From positions 3,782,001 to 3,846,000 of the forward strand of contig OZ245851.1 in NCBI GenBank assembly GCA_965228975.1: a DNA stretch of 64,000 nucleotides, read 5' to 3'. The position numbers and the translations under genes are program-made. Below are positions 1-7,898 of this stretch, piece after piece. Position 1 is the first letter of the stretch; each line of letters starts with the position of its first letter. The notes under the pieces were generated by a model. That model was given only the letters and a program-made list of their open reading frames with translations, did not search any database and was not told the DNA's origin. The stretch comes from JAJFJD01 sp965228975. Lineage in GTDB: Bacteria > Pseudomonadota > Alphaproteobacteria > UBA8366.

Positions 1-1
1 G

Positions 2-616
2 GTCATCCTCGACCCGGCGCTGACGGTGCACACGCCGGAATGGCTCTGGCTATCGACGGGAATCCGCGCGGTCGACCACGTGACCGAAGATCTCTGTTCG
101 ATCAACGCGGTGCCCTATGTCGACGGCACCGCGTCCCACGCCCTCCGCCTTCTCCGGGATGGTTTGCATCGTTCGAAGGAAGATCCGACGGACCTGGAGG
201 CGCGTCAGAACTGTCTGACCGGCACCTGGCTGTCGATGATCGGATCGATGGCGGGGGTCCGGCGTGGCGCCAGTCATGGCATCGGCCATCAATTGGGCAG
301 CACGGCGGGCGTGCCGCACGGCCACACGTCCTGCATCCTGCTGCCGCATGTCCTGACCTTCAACAAACCGTTCAATGCGGCGCAGCAGGAAAAGGTCAGC
401 ATCGCGCTGGACCGTCCCGGCGTCGACGCAAGCGAAGCCATCGGCGACCTGATCACCAGCCTCGGGCTGCCGCGGCGGCTGCGCGATGTCGGCGTCCAGC
501 GGAACCAATTTCAGGAAATCGCCGAAAACGCGATGCACGACCATTTGATCCCGTCAAACCCGCGCAAAATCAACGGCCCGGACGACATCCTCGAAATTCT
601 TGAAATGGCGTGGTAA
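2..616 (+). CDS. Iron-containing alcohol dehydrogenase / maleylacetate reductase family, C-terminal part (gene enters from the left edge)
   Basis: The frame is open from the window edge to TAA at 614-616, giving about 204 residues, roughly the second half of a 380-residue group III Fe-dependent alcohol dehydrogenase. Visible family marks are the P-x-L-T and TP motif near the edge, the helix TGIRAVDHVTE (family form TG-x-D-x-x-x-H-x-x-E), and the pair SHGIGH and GVPHGH, which carry the metal-binding histidines. Such enzymes oxidise alcohols or reduce maleylacetate with NAD(P)H in the cytoplasm. The GVPHGH region and 200-residue helical C-terminus fit maleylacetate reductases as well as alcohol dehydrogenases, so the substrate is open. 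The EamA gene follows 34 nt downstream on the same strand. Confidence 0.85.
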   Translation, partial: VILDPALTVHTPEWLWLSTGIRAVDHVTEDLCSINAVPYVDGTASHALRLLRDGLHRSKEDPTDLEARQNCLTGTWLSMIGSMAGVRRGASHGIGHQLGSTAGVPHGHTSCILLPHVLTFNKPFNAAQQEKVSIALDRPGVDASEAIGDLITSLGLPRRLRDVGVQRNQFQEIAENAMHDHLIPSNPRKINGPDDILEILEMAW

Positions 617-650
617 TCGAGAAACGGCAGGCTATAGTGTCGCGCCTGCC

Positions 651-1532
651 ATGCCATCACCGTCTTCCATCTCGCCGGTAAAGGGCATCGCCTGCATGAT
701 AGCGGGCGGCTTGTTCCTGGCCCTTAACTCCACCGTGGTGAAATTCCTGGTGGACGACTACACGTCCGCGCAGATTATGGTCGTCCGCGCATTGTTCATC
801 TATTTCATCATCGCGGCGTTCATCTGGCGGGACGGCGGCATCGCCACCTTGCGGGTGCGCAACTACGGCGGTCAGCTGGCGCGGGCGCTCTGCCTTGCCT
901 CTTCCACCTTCCTGATGATCCTCAGCGTCGAACGGCTGCCGCTCGGCGACGTCTTCGCGATCAACCATGCGTCGCCCCTGATCCTGACCGCAATGGCCGC
1001 CTTCCTGCTGGGCGAGCGGGTCGGATGGCGCCGGTGGTGCGCGGTGCTGACGGGTTTTCTCGGCGTGTTGATCATGCTGCGCCCGACCGCCGCCGCCTTC
1101 CAGATCGCCGCCCTGTTGCCGCTGACGGTCGCCGTCTTGAGCGCGACCCGCGACGTCATTACCCGGAAGATCAGCGCCACCGACTCGTCCACCGCGACCC
1201 TTGCGGTGACAACAACGGTCATTCTATTCGCCGGACTCGGTTTGTGTTTCGTCACCGGATGGAAGCCGATCGATCCGGCGGATATCTGGATATTCGCGCT
1301 TGCCGCGCTGTTTCAAGGCGTTGCTCATTTCCTGATGATCGAAACCTTTCGCCTCGCAGAGGCCAAGATCGTGGCGCCCTTCAAATACTGCACCATCGTC
1401 TGGGCGATGGTGATCGGCTATCTGTTCTGGAGCGACATCCCCGACGCTTGGATTCTGACCGGAGGATCGCTGGTCGTCGCGAGCGGCCTCTACATCCTGC
1501 ACCGGGAACGCCTGCGCCGGGCGGCCGCGTAA
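651..1532 (+). CDS. EamA-family (DMT superfamily) drug/metabolite exporter
   Basis: This 293-residue integral membrane protein has about ten hydrophobic helices in two repeats of five, the usual size and layout of EamA transporters (RhaT/YdcZ type), which export metabolites or amino acids across the inner membrane. The first helix, IACMIAGGLFLALNSTVVKF, is followed by the family's conserved R near residue 45 (VVRALFIYF). The ATG at 651 is chosen because an upstream in-frame start at 600 would overlap the preceding gene and add a non-hydrophobic leader. The substrate cannot be read from sequence. It is transcribed in the same direction as the alcohol dehydrogenase and converges on ilvE. Confidence 0.85.
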   Translation: MPSPSSISPVKGIACMIAGGLFLALNSTVVKFLVDDYTSAQIMVVRALFIYFIIAAFIWRDGGIATLRVRNYGGQLARALCLASSTFLMILSVERLPLGDVFAINHASPLILTAMAAFLLGERVGWRRWCAVLTGFLGVLIMLRPTAAAFQIAALLPLTVAVLSATRDVITRKISATDSSTATLAVTTTVILFAGLGLCFVTGWKPIDPADIWIFALAALFQGVAHFLMIETFRLAEAKIVAPFKYCTIVWAMVIGYLFWSDIPDAWILTGGSLVVASGLYILHRERLRRAAA

Positions 1533-1572
1533 CGAGAACGGGCGCCGGCCCTTGGCACGACGCCCGTTCTCG
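1533..1572. terminator. Hairpin between convergent genes (EamA and ilvE)
   Basis: A perfect 12-bp inverted repeat (CGAGAACGGGCG at 1533-1544, complement at 1561-1572) with a 16-nt loop lies immediately after the EamA stop codon and 21 bp from the ilvE stop codon. Its position between convergent genes suggests a bidirectional transcription stop. There is no T-run on either side, so it is not a classic intrinsic terminator. Confidence 0.5.
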
Positions 1573-1593
1573 GAACTCTACCGGGTATCGGGA

Positions 1594-2508
1594 CTATGCG
1601 GCGTAAGCCTTCGGCGCATCGAGGGTCCGCGGCACCTCGCGCCGCACCTCCTCGTCGTAGTCCTCCAGCAATGTCCGTGTGATCTCGCCCGGGGTGAACC
1701 GTTGCTCGCCGATCTCGCGCACCGGCGTGACCTCCACGGCGGTACCACACAGGAAAACCTCGGACGCGTCGTTCAGCTCTTCGGGCTTTATATGCCGTTC
1801 GGTCACCTCGTACCCGCGCATCTTGGCGAGCTGGATGACCGTCCGCCGCGTGATGCCGTCGAGGAAACAATCGGGAAGCGGCGTGTGGATCTTGCCGTCG
1901 ATGACCAAGAAAATATTCGCGCCGGTCGCTTCCGCGATGTATCCGCGGTAATCGAGCATCAGGGCATCGTTGAACCCGTCGCGTTCCGCCCTGTGCTTCG
2001 ACAGGGTGCAGATCATGTACAAGCCCGCCGCCTTGGTCTTACAGGGTATCGTCGCCGGGTCCGGGCGTTTCCAGCCCGACCACTGCATGCGAATGCCTTC
2101 CATGCGGGCTTCCGGCGTAAAATAGGCGCCCCAGGGCCACGCCGCGATCGAAAAATGGATTTTGGCATTTTGCGCCGACACGCCCATCATTTCGGATCCG
2201 CGCCACGCAATCGGCCGGATATAGGCTTCGCTCAACCCTTGCGCCTTCAAGACTTCGTTGCAGGCGGCGTCGATCTGTTCCACCGTGTACGGAATCTCGA
2301 AATCCATCGACCGGGCGCCTTCGACGAGACGTTCCGTGTGTTCCGTCAGCTTGAAAATCCGGCCATTATAGGCCCGTTCGCCCTCGAATACGCAGGAAGC
2401 GTAATGAAGACCATGGCTCAGAACGTGCAGGTTGGCGTCTTTCCACGGCACCAACTCGCCATCGAACCAGATGTGGCCCTCGCGGTCGTCGAACGGAAGT
2501 TCATCCAT
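1594..2508 (-). CDS. ilvE: Branched-chain amino acid aminotransferase
   Basis: This PLP-dependent class IV aminotransferase catalyses the last step of leucine, isoleucine and valine synthesis. The 304-residue length is typical. Visible marks are IWFDGELVPW at the N-terminus, SHGLHYASCVFEG, the PLP lysine in KTKAAGLYM (about residue 159, matching the E. coli IlvE lysine), EATGANIF with the conserved Glu, and the GITRRTV phosphate-binding segment. An in-frame start six codons upstream (2526) is possible; 2508 fits family N-termini better. It is divergent from the MarR-type gene, and the inverted repeat at 2627-2655 lies about 120 bp upstream of its start, so the two genes may share regulation. 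Confidence 0.93.
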   Translation of the reverse strand: MDELPFDDREGHIWFDGELVPWKDANLHVLSHGLHYASCVFEGERAYNGRIFKLTEHTERLVEGARSMDFEIPYTVEQIDAACNEVLKAQGLSEAYIRPIAWRGSEMMGVSAQNAKIHFSIAAWPWGAYFTPEARMEGIRMQWSGWKRPDPATIPCKTKAAGLYMICTLSKHRAERDGFNDALMLDYRGYIAEATGANIFLVIDGKIHTPLPDCFLDGITRRTVIQLAKMRGYEVTERHIKPEELNDASEVFLCGTAVEVTPVREIGEQRFTPGEITRTLLEDYDEEVRREVPRTLDAPKAYAA

Positions 2509-2626
2509 CGGTTTTTCTCCGGTCACCCTGTGAAAGTTCGCTGTGACGGTCTATTAATCTTACCAACATCCCGCAGAAAAGGTCACATTCTGTCGAAGAT
2601 TGGACGCGCTGTGTATCATTCGAATC

Positions 2627-2655
2627 AATTTATGTCAACATGACTGACATAAATT
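2627..2655. promoter_or_regulatory. Perfect 11-bp inverted repeat over the start codon of the MarR-type gene (putative operator)
   Basis: AATTTATGTCA (2627-2637) and its exact reverse complement (2645-2655) flank a 7-nt spacer that contains the ATG of the MarR-family gene at 2640. MarR dimers typically bind inverted repeats of this size near their own promoter, so autorepression is the natural reading. No Shine-Dalgarno-like purine run is visible in the 15 nt before the ATG, so the transcript may be leaderless. Confidence 0.65.
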
Positions 2656-3161
2656 CGCCTAAAACTCGCCCGCCGCAAGAGACCGAACCCGGCTATCTGC
2701 GGGACGAGGAACTGCGCCAAGGCATCGAAATGCTGTTCTATGCCTACCGCGATTTCACGGCCGAGCCGGACGCCATCCTGGCCGATTACGGCTTCGGCCG
2801 TGCCCATCACCGGGTGATCTACTTCGTCGGGCGATATCCGGGCATGTCCGTCTCCGACCTTTTGGGCATTCTGCAGATCACGAAGCAAAGTCTCAGCCGT
2901 GTGCTGGGGCAACTCATCCGCGAAGAATTCATCGTCCAAACACAGGGCACGCAGGACCGGCGACAACGCCTGTTGAAACTTACCGAGAAAGGCCGCGACC
3001 TCGAGCGGAAGCTGACCGAGAACCAGCGGGCGCGCTTCGCCAAAGCCTACCGCAACGCCGGCGCGGAGGCGGTCGAAGGGTTCCGCAGGGTCATGTTGGG
3101 CATGATGACAAGCGACGAGGACCGCGCCCGGTTCGAACGCGATTGGATGCCCCGCCGGTAA
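2640..3161 (+). CDS. petP: MarR-family transcriptional regulator (PetP-like)
   Basis: This 173-residue winged-helix regulator has a helical N-terminus for dimerisation, a recognition region around LLGILQITKQSLSRVLGQLI (about residues 78-97) and a wing with the typical D-R-R basic turn (TQDRRQRLLKLTEKG). It sits directly upstream of an OmpR-type regulator and an EnvZ-like kinase and divergent from ilvE. That arrangement resembles petP-petR of purple bacteria, where the pair controls cytochrome bc1 genes. The symbol is assigned from this context and is tentative. The start codon lies inside a perfect inverted repeat (2627-2655), consistent with autoregulation. The AT-rich start contrasts with the GC-rich body. 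Confidence 0.8.
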   Translation: MTDINSPKTRPPQETEPGYLRDEELRQGIEMLFYAYRDFTAEPDAILADYGFGRAHHRVIYFVGRYPGMSVSDLLGILQITKQSLSRVLGQLIREEFIVQTQGTQDRRQRLLKLTEKGRDLERKLTENQRARFAKAYRNAGAEAVEGFRRVMLGMMTSDEDRARFERDWMPRR

Positions 3162-3186
3162 CCAAATTCGCCGCGCGCAGCCGCTG

Positions 3187-3213
3187 TTGAGGCGGATCAA
3201 GGACGTGTATACT
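3187..3213 (+). promoter_or_regulatory. Possible sigma-70-type promoter of the response regulator gene
   Basis: TTGAGG (3187-3192) and TATACT (3208-3213) are separated by 15 bp, shorter than the usual 16-18. A transcript would begin within a few bases of the ATG at 3221, implying a leaderless or nearly leaderless mRNA. Confidence 0.35.
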
Positions 3214-3220
3214 CGCCTCG

Positions 3221-3919
3221 ATGCACCCGGAAACGCCGCACATCCTGGTTGTCGACGACGATACCCGCCTGCGGGGACTTCTTCGTAAGTTCTTGATGGA
3301 TAATGGGTTTCGTGTTTCCGTCGCGGCCGATGCAAAGGCCGCGCGGACTCACCTCACCTCCTTCGAGTTCGATTTGATCGTGCTGGACCGGATGATGCCC
3401 GGCGAGGACGGCCTCACCCTCGCGCACGCGCTCAAATCCGACCATCGCATGCCGATCCTCATGCTGACCGCGATGGCCGAGGTGGAACATCGCATCGACG
3501 GATTGGAAGCCGGCGTCGACGACTATCTGCCGAAACCCTTCGAACCGCGCGAGCTTCTGCTGCGGATCAAGAATATCCTGCAACGCGCCCCGGTCGAGCC
3601 GGCGATCCCGGAAGTGGAGGTGAAATCCGTCCAGCTTGGCGATATCCGCTTCGATGCGGAACGCGAGTTGTTGATCGGCACCGACGATACCATCAGCCTG
3701 ACGTCGACCGAGGCGAGCCTGCTCCGGGTGCTCGCCGAACAGGCCGGCCGGGTGATGAGCCGGCAATCCCTTTCGCAGCTTTGTGATATCAACGGCGGCG
3801 AACGGACGATCGACGTGCAGGTCACGCGGCTCCGGCGCAAGATCGAACCCGACCCCCGCACGCCACGCTATCTCCAAACCATCAGGGGGCAGGGCTATGT
3901 ACTGCGCCCCGACGAATAG
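3221..3919 (+). CDS. petR: OmpR/PhoB-family response regulator (PetR-like)
   Basis: This 232-residue two-domain regulator has a receiver domain (residues 5-120) with the acidic pocket VVDDD at 11-14, phosphoacceptor Asp56 in VLDRMMPGEDG, the conserved Thr/Ala switch region and the Lys in LPKPFEP. A winged-helix DNA-binding domain (about 135-230) ends in the typical RGQGYVL motif. It lies between the MarR-type gene and the histidine kinase gene, whose start is only 6 nt past this stop codon, so kinase and regulator are a cognate pair. By analogy with purple bacterial PetR it may activate respiratory-chain genes; the petABC operon at 19.1-21.7 kb is a candidate target. Confidence 0.88.
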   Translation: MHPETPHILVVDDDTRLRGLLRKFLMDNGFRVSVAADAKAARTHLTSFEFDLIVLDRMMPGEDGLTLAHALKSDHRMPILMLTAMAEVEHRIDGLEAGVDDYLPKPFEPRELLLRIKNILQRAPVEPAIPEVEVKSVQLGDIRFDAERELLIGTDDTISLTSTEASLLRVLAEQAGRVMSRQSLSQLCDINGGERTIDVQVTRLRRKIEPDPRTPRYLQTIRGQGYVLRPDE

Positions 3920-3925
3920 CGACCG

Positions 3926-5248
3926 ATGGATCCCTTCGCGCTGATAAAGCGGTTCCTGCCGAAAACGCTGTTCGGTCGGGCGCTGATGATCCTGGTCACC
4001 CCGCTGATCATATTGCAAATCGTCGCCGCGACGATCTTTATCGACCGGCACTGGGAAACGGTCACCCGGCGGCTCACCGCGGCCATCGCCGGCGAGATCG
4101 CCCTCACGATCGACGAGATGATCCGCGACCCCAGCCCGCAAGGCGTGGCCCGCGCCTTCGCGAAGGCGCATCAGCATTTCCAGCTCCGTATGACCTTCAC
4201 GCCCGGCGTCAACCTGCCGGACACGGACAAGGAATACGGCGGCATTCTCGATGCAAAGCTCGCCATCGACATGCGCGAGCGCGTCCAACGCCCCTTCGTT
4301 ATCGATTCGACGGTGTTCAAGGAACGCGTGATCATCGACATCCAGTTGCCGGACGGGGTGTTGTCCGTTCTCGTGCCGGGACGGCGCGTGTTCAGCACGA
4401 CCACCTATATCTTCATGTTCTGGATGGTCGGCACCTCGCTCATCCTGCTCGCGGTCGCCATCGTCTTCCTGCGCAATCAGATCAAGCCGATCCGGCGACT
4501 GGCCGACGCCGTGGACCGGTTCGGCAAAGGCCGCGGGTTGGACGAGCGCTTCCAGGTGTCCGGCGCGACCGAGGTGCGGCAGGCCGGCGCGGCCTTCAAT
4601 CTGATGCGGTCGCGGATCAGCCGCCAGATACGGCAGCGCACCGACATGCTGTCCGGCGTCAGCCACGACCTGCGCACGCCTCTGACCCGCATGAAGCTGC
4701 AACTGGCCATGCTCGACGACAGCACGGATACCGAGGAACTGAAGGCCGACGTCGCCGAGATGGAAAAAATGATCGACGGTTATTTGACCTTCGCGAAAGG
4801 CGAAGGCGACGAACCGGCGGTGGCGACCGATCTGGGCGGATTGATCGAAAATGCAGTAGCGAGTTGGCAGCGGAACGGGACCAAGGTCGATTGCCACATC
4901 GAAGGCAAATTGGAATTGCCCGTGAAAAAGGATGCTTTACGACGATGCCTCGACAATCTCGTGTCCAATGCCGAACGGTATGGTGGGCAGGTTTGGGTGC
5001 GTGCCGGCAAACGCAACGACGCGGTCGAGATCACCATCGACGACGACGGCCCCGGCATACCCGAAGCCGAACGGCAGGACGTGTTCCGGCCCTTCCATCG
5101 GCTCGACCAGTCCCGGAACCCGGAGACCGGCGGCACCGGTCTGGGATTGGCGATCGCGCGCGACATCGCGCGGAGCCATGGCGGCGACATCGGGCTGGAG
5201 GACTCGCCGCATGGCGGCCTGCGCGCCGTGGTGCACCTGCCGATCTAA
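3926..5248 (+). CDS. EnvZ-like sensor histidine kinase
   Basis: This 440-residue inner-membrane kinase has a first transmembrane helix at about 17-38, a roughly 120-residue periplasmic sensor region, a second helix at about 160-182, a HAMP linker (183-235), the dimerisation/phosphoacceptor box with His247 in SGVSHDLRTPLTR, and a C-terminal ATPase domain with N (DNLVSNAERYG), G1 (DDDGPGIP) and G2 (GTGLGLAIARDI) boxes. It autophosphorylates and passes phosphate to the adjacent regulator. The H-box and overall layout match EnvZ and related alphaproteobacterial kinases. The signal cannot be inferred: the sensor region shows no recognisable domain. Confidence 0.88.
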   Translation: MDPFALIKRFLPKTLFGRALMILVTPLIILQIVAATIFIDRHWETVTRRLTAAIAGEIALTIDEMIRDPSPQGVARAFAKAHQHFQLRMTFTPGVNLPDTDKEYGGILDAKLAIDMRERVQRPFVIDSTVFKERVIIDIQLPDGVLSVLVPGRRVFSTTTYIFMFWMVGTSLILLAVAIVFLRNQIKPIRRLADAVDRFGKGRGLDERFQVSGATEVRQAGAAFNLMRSRISRQIRQRTDMLSGVSHDLRTPLTRMKLQLAMLDDSTDTEELKADVAEMEKMIDGYLTFAKGEGDEPAVATDLGGLIENAVASWQRNGTKVDCHIEGKLELPVKKDALRRCLDNLVSNAERYGGQVWVRAGKRNDAVEITIDDDGPGIPEAERQDVFRPFHRLDQSRNPETGGTGLGLAIARDIARSHGGDIGLEDSPHGGLRAVVHLPI

Positions 5249-5261
5249 GCCGGTAGCCGGT

Positions 5262-5597
5262 TCAGAAAAGCCGACCGCCGTTCGGGACCGGGTGATCGAC
5301 CGACAGCAGAACGACCTCGCCTTCCGCGTCGGGAAAGCCGAGAACGAGAATCTCGGACATGAATTTTCCGATCTGCTTGGGTGGGAAATTGACGACCGCC
5401 GCGACCTGCCGCCCGACGAGGCTTTCGGGCCGGTAATATTTGGTGATCTGCGCCGAGGTCTTCTTTTCCCCGATCGCTTCGCCGAAATCGACCCACAGCT
5501 TGATCGCCGGCTTTCGGGCCTCGGGAAAGGGCTCGGCGCGTGTCACGGTCCCGACACGGACATCGACCTTCAAAAAATCATCGAAGCTAATCGTCAT
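5262..5597 (-). CDS. tRNA-binding-domain protein, CsaA-like
   Basis: This 111-residue single-domain OB-fold protein has the family opening F-x-K-V-D-V-R-V-G-T-V (FLKVDVRVGTV), the SAQITKYY segment, GRQVAAVVNFPPKQIG and the closing DHPVPNG, all typical of CsaA / EMAP-II-like tRNA-binding proteins. CsaA was described as a secretion-associated chaperone, but the fold binds tRNA; the cellular role is unsettled. The length equals that of CsaA proteins. It converges with the kinase gene (13-bp gap) and heads a run of minus-strand genes. Confidence 0.85.
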   Translation of the reverse strand: MTISFDDFLKVDVRVGTVTRAEPFPEARKPAIKLWVDFGEAIGEKKTSAQITKYYRPESLVGRQVAAVVNFPPKQIGKFMSEILVLGFPDAEGEVVLLSVDHPVPNGGRLF

Positions 5598-5619
5598 TTC
5601 TTATCGCCAAGATTGAATA

Positions 5620-6234
5620 TCAAAAACCGCCCGGTTCGGCGGAAGGTGCACCCCGTTGCGACATCGGGGCCAACATCTGCGCAAACGGTTCGATACGCCG
5701 CAGGTTACGGTCCAGCGCCGCCATCGTGCGGGCGCTGTCCGGGCTTTCGTCGTCTACCCAAACCGCGAGGGTCGCCAACCAGACCCCAGCCAACCCCTTG
5801 CACCGCAACGGCCCGGCGGGCGGCGCGCTGGAAACGCCCGCTTCTTCCAGAATACCCCCGACATGACGCAGCAAGGCCGGCACGGCGGGCAACGCGGATA
5901 GCGGCGCCCGCGGCAGATCGCGCAGAACGGCCGCCACGGCCGGGCGCCGATCGGCCAGAACATCGAGACGTTCCATCATCAACTCGAACAGCCGGTCGCG
6001 GACCGTATCCTCCTCTTCGAAGGCGGGCGGCGTTTCCTGCGCCCGCGCCTCGACCCAACCCGCCATTCCCGCCAGCAACGAGGCCTTGCAGGGAAATACC
6101 CGGCGCATCTCATCCTGCGGGACATCGGCCTTTTCGGCGACGTCGGATAGCGACAACGCCGCCCATCCCCGATCGGGGATGAGGTCGAACGCCGCCGTTA
6201 CCAAGCTGATCGTGGGATCCTTACGCTCCGTCAT
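5620..6234 (-). CDS. TetR-fold protein with COQ9-like C-terminus
   Basis: This protein has about 204 residues. The N-terminal 50 resemble a TetR helix-turn-helix (AALSLSDVAEKADVPQDEMRRVFP). The C-terminal part has a segment VWVDDESPDSARTMAALDRN followed by L-R-R, close to the conserved end of COQ9 proteins, which share the TetR fold and bind lipid during ubiquinone synthesis. It may therefore be a DNA-binding regulator or a COQ9-type ubiquinone factor. The ATG at 6234 gives the better family N-terminus; a TTG at 6264 would add ten residues. A ubiquinone accessory gene (ubiK) lies nearby at 7.9-8.2 kb on the same strand. Confidence 0.6.
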   Translation of the reverse strand: MTERKDPTISLVTAAFDLIPDRGWAALSLSDVAEKADVPQDEMRRVFPCKASLLAGMAGWVEARAQETPPAFEEEDTVRDRLFELMMERLDVLADRRPAVAAVLRDLPRAPLSALPAVPALLRHVGGILEEAGVSSAPPAGPLRCKGLAGVWLATLAVWVDDESPDSARTMAALDRNLRRIEPFAQMLAPMSQRGAPSAEPGGF

Positions 6235-6295
6235 GCCGGGATTGTAGCGGTCAGCGCCGGTCAACGGGAGACCTTATTGCACCGGCCAGAAAGGG

Positions 6296-7117
6296 CTAGC
6301 TCGCCAGTTCCTTGCCGCGCTCGGTCGCCGCGTCGATCGCCTTCGCCATCAGGTCCTTCAACCCGGGTTCGGCCATCAACACCTGAAGCGCCGCGAATGT
6401 CGTGCCGCCAGGGCTGGTCACGTTCTCCCGCAGCGTGGAGGGCGTCTCCGGTCCTTGCAGGGCGAGTTGCCCGGCCCCCGCCACCGTGACGAGCGCCAGT
6501 CGATCGGCCATATCTTGCGGCAACCCCGCCGCCGCGCCCGCCGCGGCCATCGCCTCGATCATCAGAAACACATAGGCCGGTCCGCTGCCGGAGAGCGCGG
6601 TCACCGGATCCATCAGTGCTTCGTCCGTCACGCTCAGGCATTCGCCAATGGCCGATAGCAGCGCTTCGGCGAGCGCGACCTGATCCGCCGTGGCCCGCGC
6701 ATTCGGACAGGCGACGGTGATGCCCTGCCCGATCGCCGCCGGCGTATTCGGCATGGCACGGACAATCGCGGCAGTCTCTCCTAGGTGCCTTTCGAAAATA
6801 CCGATAGTGGTGCCAGCCGCGATGGAAACGAACAACGTTCCCGGCGCGGCGAAACGTTTGTAGCGCGGCACCACCTCATCCATCTGCTGCGGCTTCACGG
6901 CAAAGACGACCACCTCCGGATCGAGATCGTCCGGCAATGCCTCATCCGACGAGACCGCCTGCAGACCGGCCGGGTCGATCGATTCCGGCAAGCCATACGG
7001 CTCGACGACGTAAACGCCCCCTGCGGCTATGCCGCTCGACTGCCAGCCCGAAAGCATGGCAGACCCCATCTTGCCGCATCCCACGAGCAGGAGCGGCCGT
7101 TCCAACGTTGCAGTCAT
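6296..7117 (-). CDS. proC: Pyrroline-5-carboxylate reductase
   Basis: This enzyme reduces pyrroline-5-carboxylate to proline with NAD(P)H, the last step of proline synthesis. The 273-residue length is standard. It opens with the Rossmann motif LLVGCGKMGSAMLSGW, has the A-V-K-P-Q segment (FAVKPQQMDEV), the mid-region VRAMPNTPAAIGQG, and the C-terminal P5CR signature around SPGGTTFAALQVL. It is preceded by the YbjN-like gene with a 15-nt gap on the same strand, a neighbour pair I recall from related genomes, so co-transcription is likely. Confidence 0.94.
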   Translation of the reverse strand: MTATLERPLLLVGCGKMGSAMLSGWQSSGIAAGGVYVVEPYGLPESIDPAGLQAVSSDEALPDDLDPEVVVFAVKPQQMDEVVPRYKRFAAPGTLFVSIAAGTTIGIFERHLGETAAIVRAMPNTPAAIGQGITVACPNARATADQVALAEALLSAIGECLSVTDEALMDPVTALSGSGPAYVFLMIEAMAAAGAAAGLPQDMADRLALVTVAGAGQLALQGPETPSTLRENVTSPGGTTFAALQVLMAEPGLKDLMAKAIDAATERGKELAS

Positions 7118-7132
7118 GAATGTGTCTCCCGG

Positions 7133-7636
7133 TCAGGCTTCTCCGACCGTATCCATCATAGCAGATGCGATCGCATCGCTGGGAGAATGGCCTGCCCATA
7201 CGACAAATTGAAGGGCCGGATAAAAGCGCTCGCATTCGGCAAGTGCGATATCGACCATGTCTTCGAGAAGTTCCGGCGCCAAGGTCTGCCAACCGCGTGT
7301 CAAAATGGTGTGCCGGAACATCGGCAACCGGTCATCGGAGCTGACATCGAAATGGCCGAGCCAGAGCTTTTCGTTGGCGAGGCAGATCAGTTCGGTGATC
7401 GCCGGGCGTTTGTCTTCCGGAACCCGCGTGTCGAAGACGCACGTGAAGTAGAGCGCGCTGAGGTCCTCGCGCCAGATGAAGAACATGCGGTAGTCGCACC
7501 ATCGGCCCGTCGTTTCGACGATCATTTCATGATCGCTGGACCGGTCGAAAGCCCATTCATTGGCGACGACCAGCTCTTCGAGCAGGTCTATCGGATTCAT
7601 GGACTCATCGCCTAGATCAGCCGAAAGAATCCCCAT
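7133..7636 (-). CDS. YbjN domain-containing protein
   Basis: This cytoplasmic protein of about 167 residues matches the YbjN family: an N-terminal MNPIDLLEELVVANEWAF-type helix, a W-x-D-Y-x-x-x-x-x-W beta segment, and a C-terminal helix W-A-G-x-S-x-x-x-A. The family adopts a type III secretion chaperone-like fold and its exact function is unknown; links to stress response and motility have been reported in enterics. The ATG at 7636 is preceded by GGGAGG about 9 nt upstream, which decides the start over a longer frame from 7714. It is followed by proC, 15 nt downstream. Confidence 0.8.
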   Translation of the reverse strand: MGILSADLGDESMNPIDLLEELVVANEWAFDRSSDHEMIVETTGRWCDYRMFFIWREDLSALYFTCVFDTRVPEDKRPAITELICLANEKLWLGHFDVSSDDRLPMFRHTILTRGWQTLAPELLEDMVDIALAECERFYPALQFVVWAGHSPSDAIASAMMDTVGEA

Positions 7637-7739
7637 ATGCGCGACCTCCCAACAGCATTCCGGTTTTACGGGGAATCCGGCGATCGTTTCTCCCAGGCCC
7701 ACGCTCCTGAGCAATCTCCGAACTCGGTGTGTTTTGGAA

Positions 7740-7766
7740 CATATAGTGGTTATGACCCTCCCTCAA
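7740..7766 (-). promoter_or_regulatory. Possible promoter of the ybjN-like gene
   Basis: Reading the minus strand, TTGAGG (7766-7761) and TATATG (7745-7740) are 15 bp apart, about 105 bp before the ATG at 7636. The spacing matches the possible promoter at 3187-3213 but is short for sigma-70, so this is weak evidence. Confidence 0.25.
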
Positions 7767-7898
7767 CCACAATACCTAGATTGCCAGAAGTGACTCCGCA
7801 GGAGCAAGCGAAGATTGTGCGACAATCGGAAAAAAAGTTCCGGCTGCCGATTCCGATGTGAATCAGGGGAGGAAATCGCGGCGGCGATGCGTAATTTT

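Noticed and set aside
1552..2643. Long plus-strand open frame (363 codons) opposite ilvE
   Set aside because: Its translation has no family character and lies wholly antisense to a clear ilvE gene; high GC keeps antisense frames open.
3197..4897. 566-codon minus-strand frame opposite the response regulator and kinase genes
   Set aside because: Shadow of two well-supported genes, with a composition rich in Arg, His and Gln typical of antisense frames.
7637..7861. 74-codon plus-strand frame between ybjN-like and ubiK
   Set aside because: Its third-codon-position GC is low for this genome and no family pattern appears; the stretch more likely holds the promoter of the ybjN-like gene.
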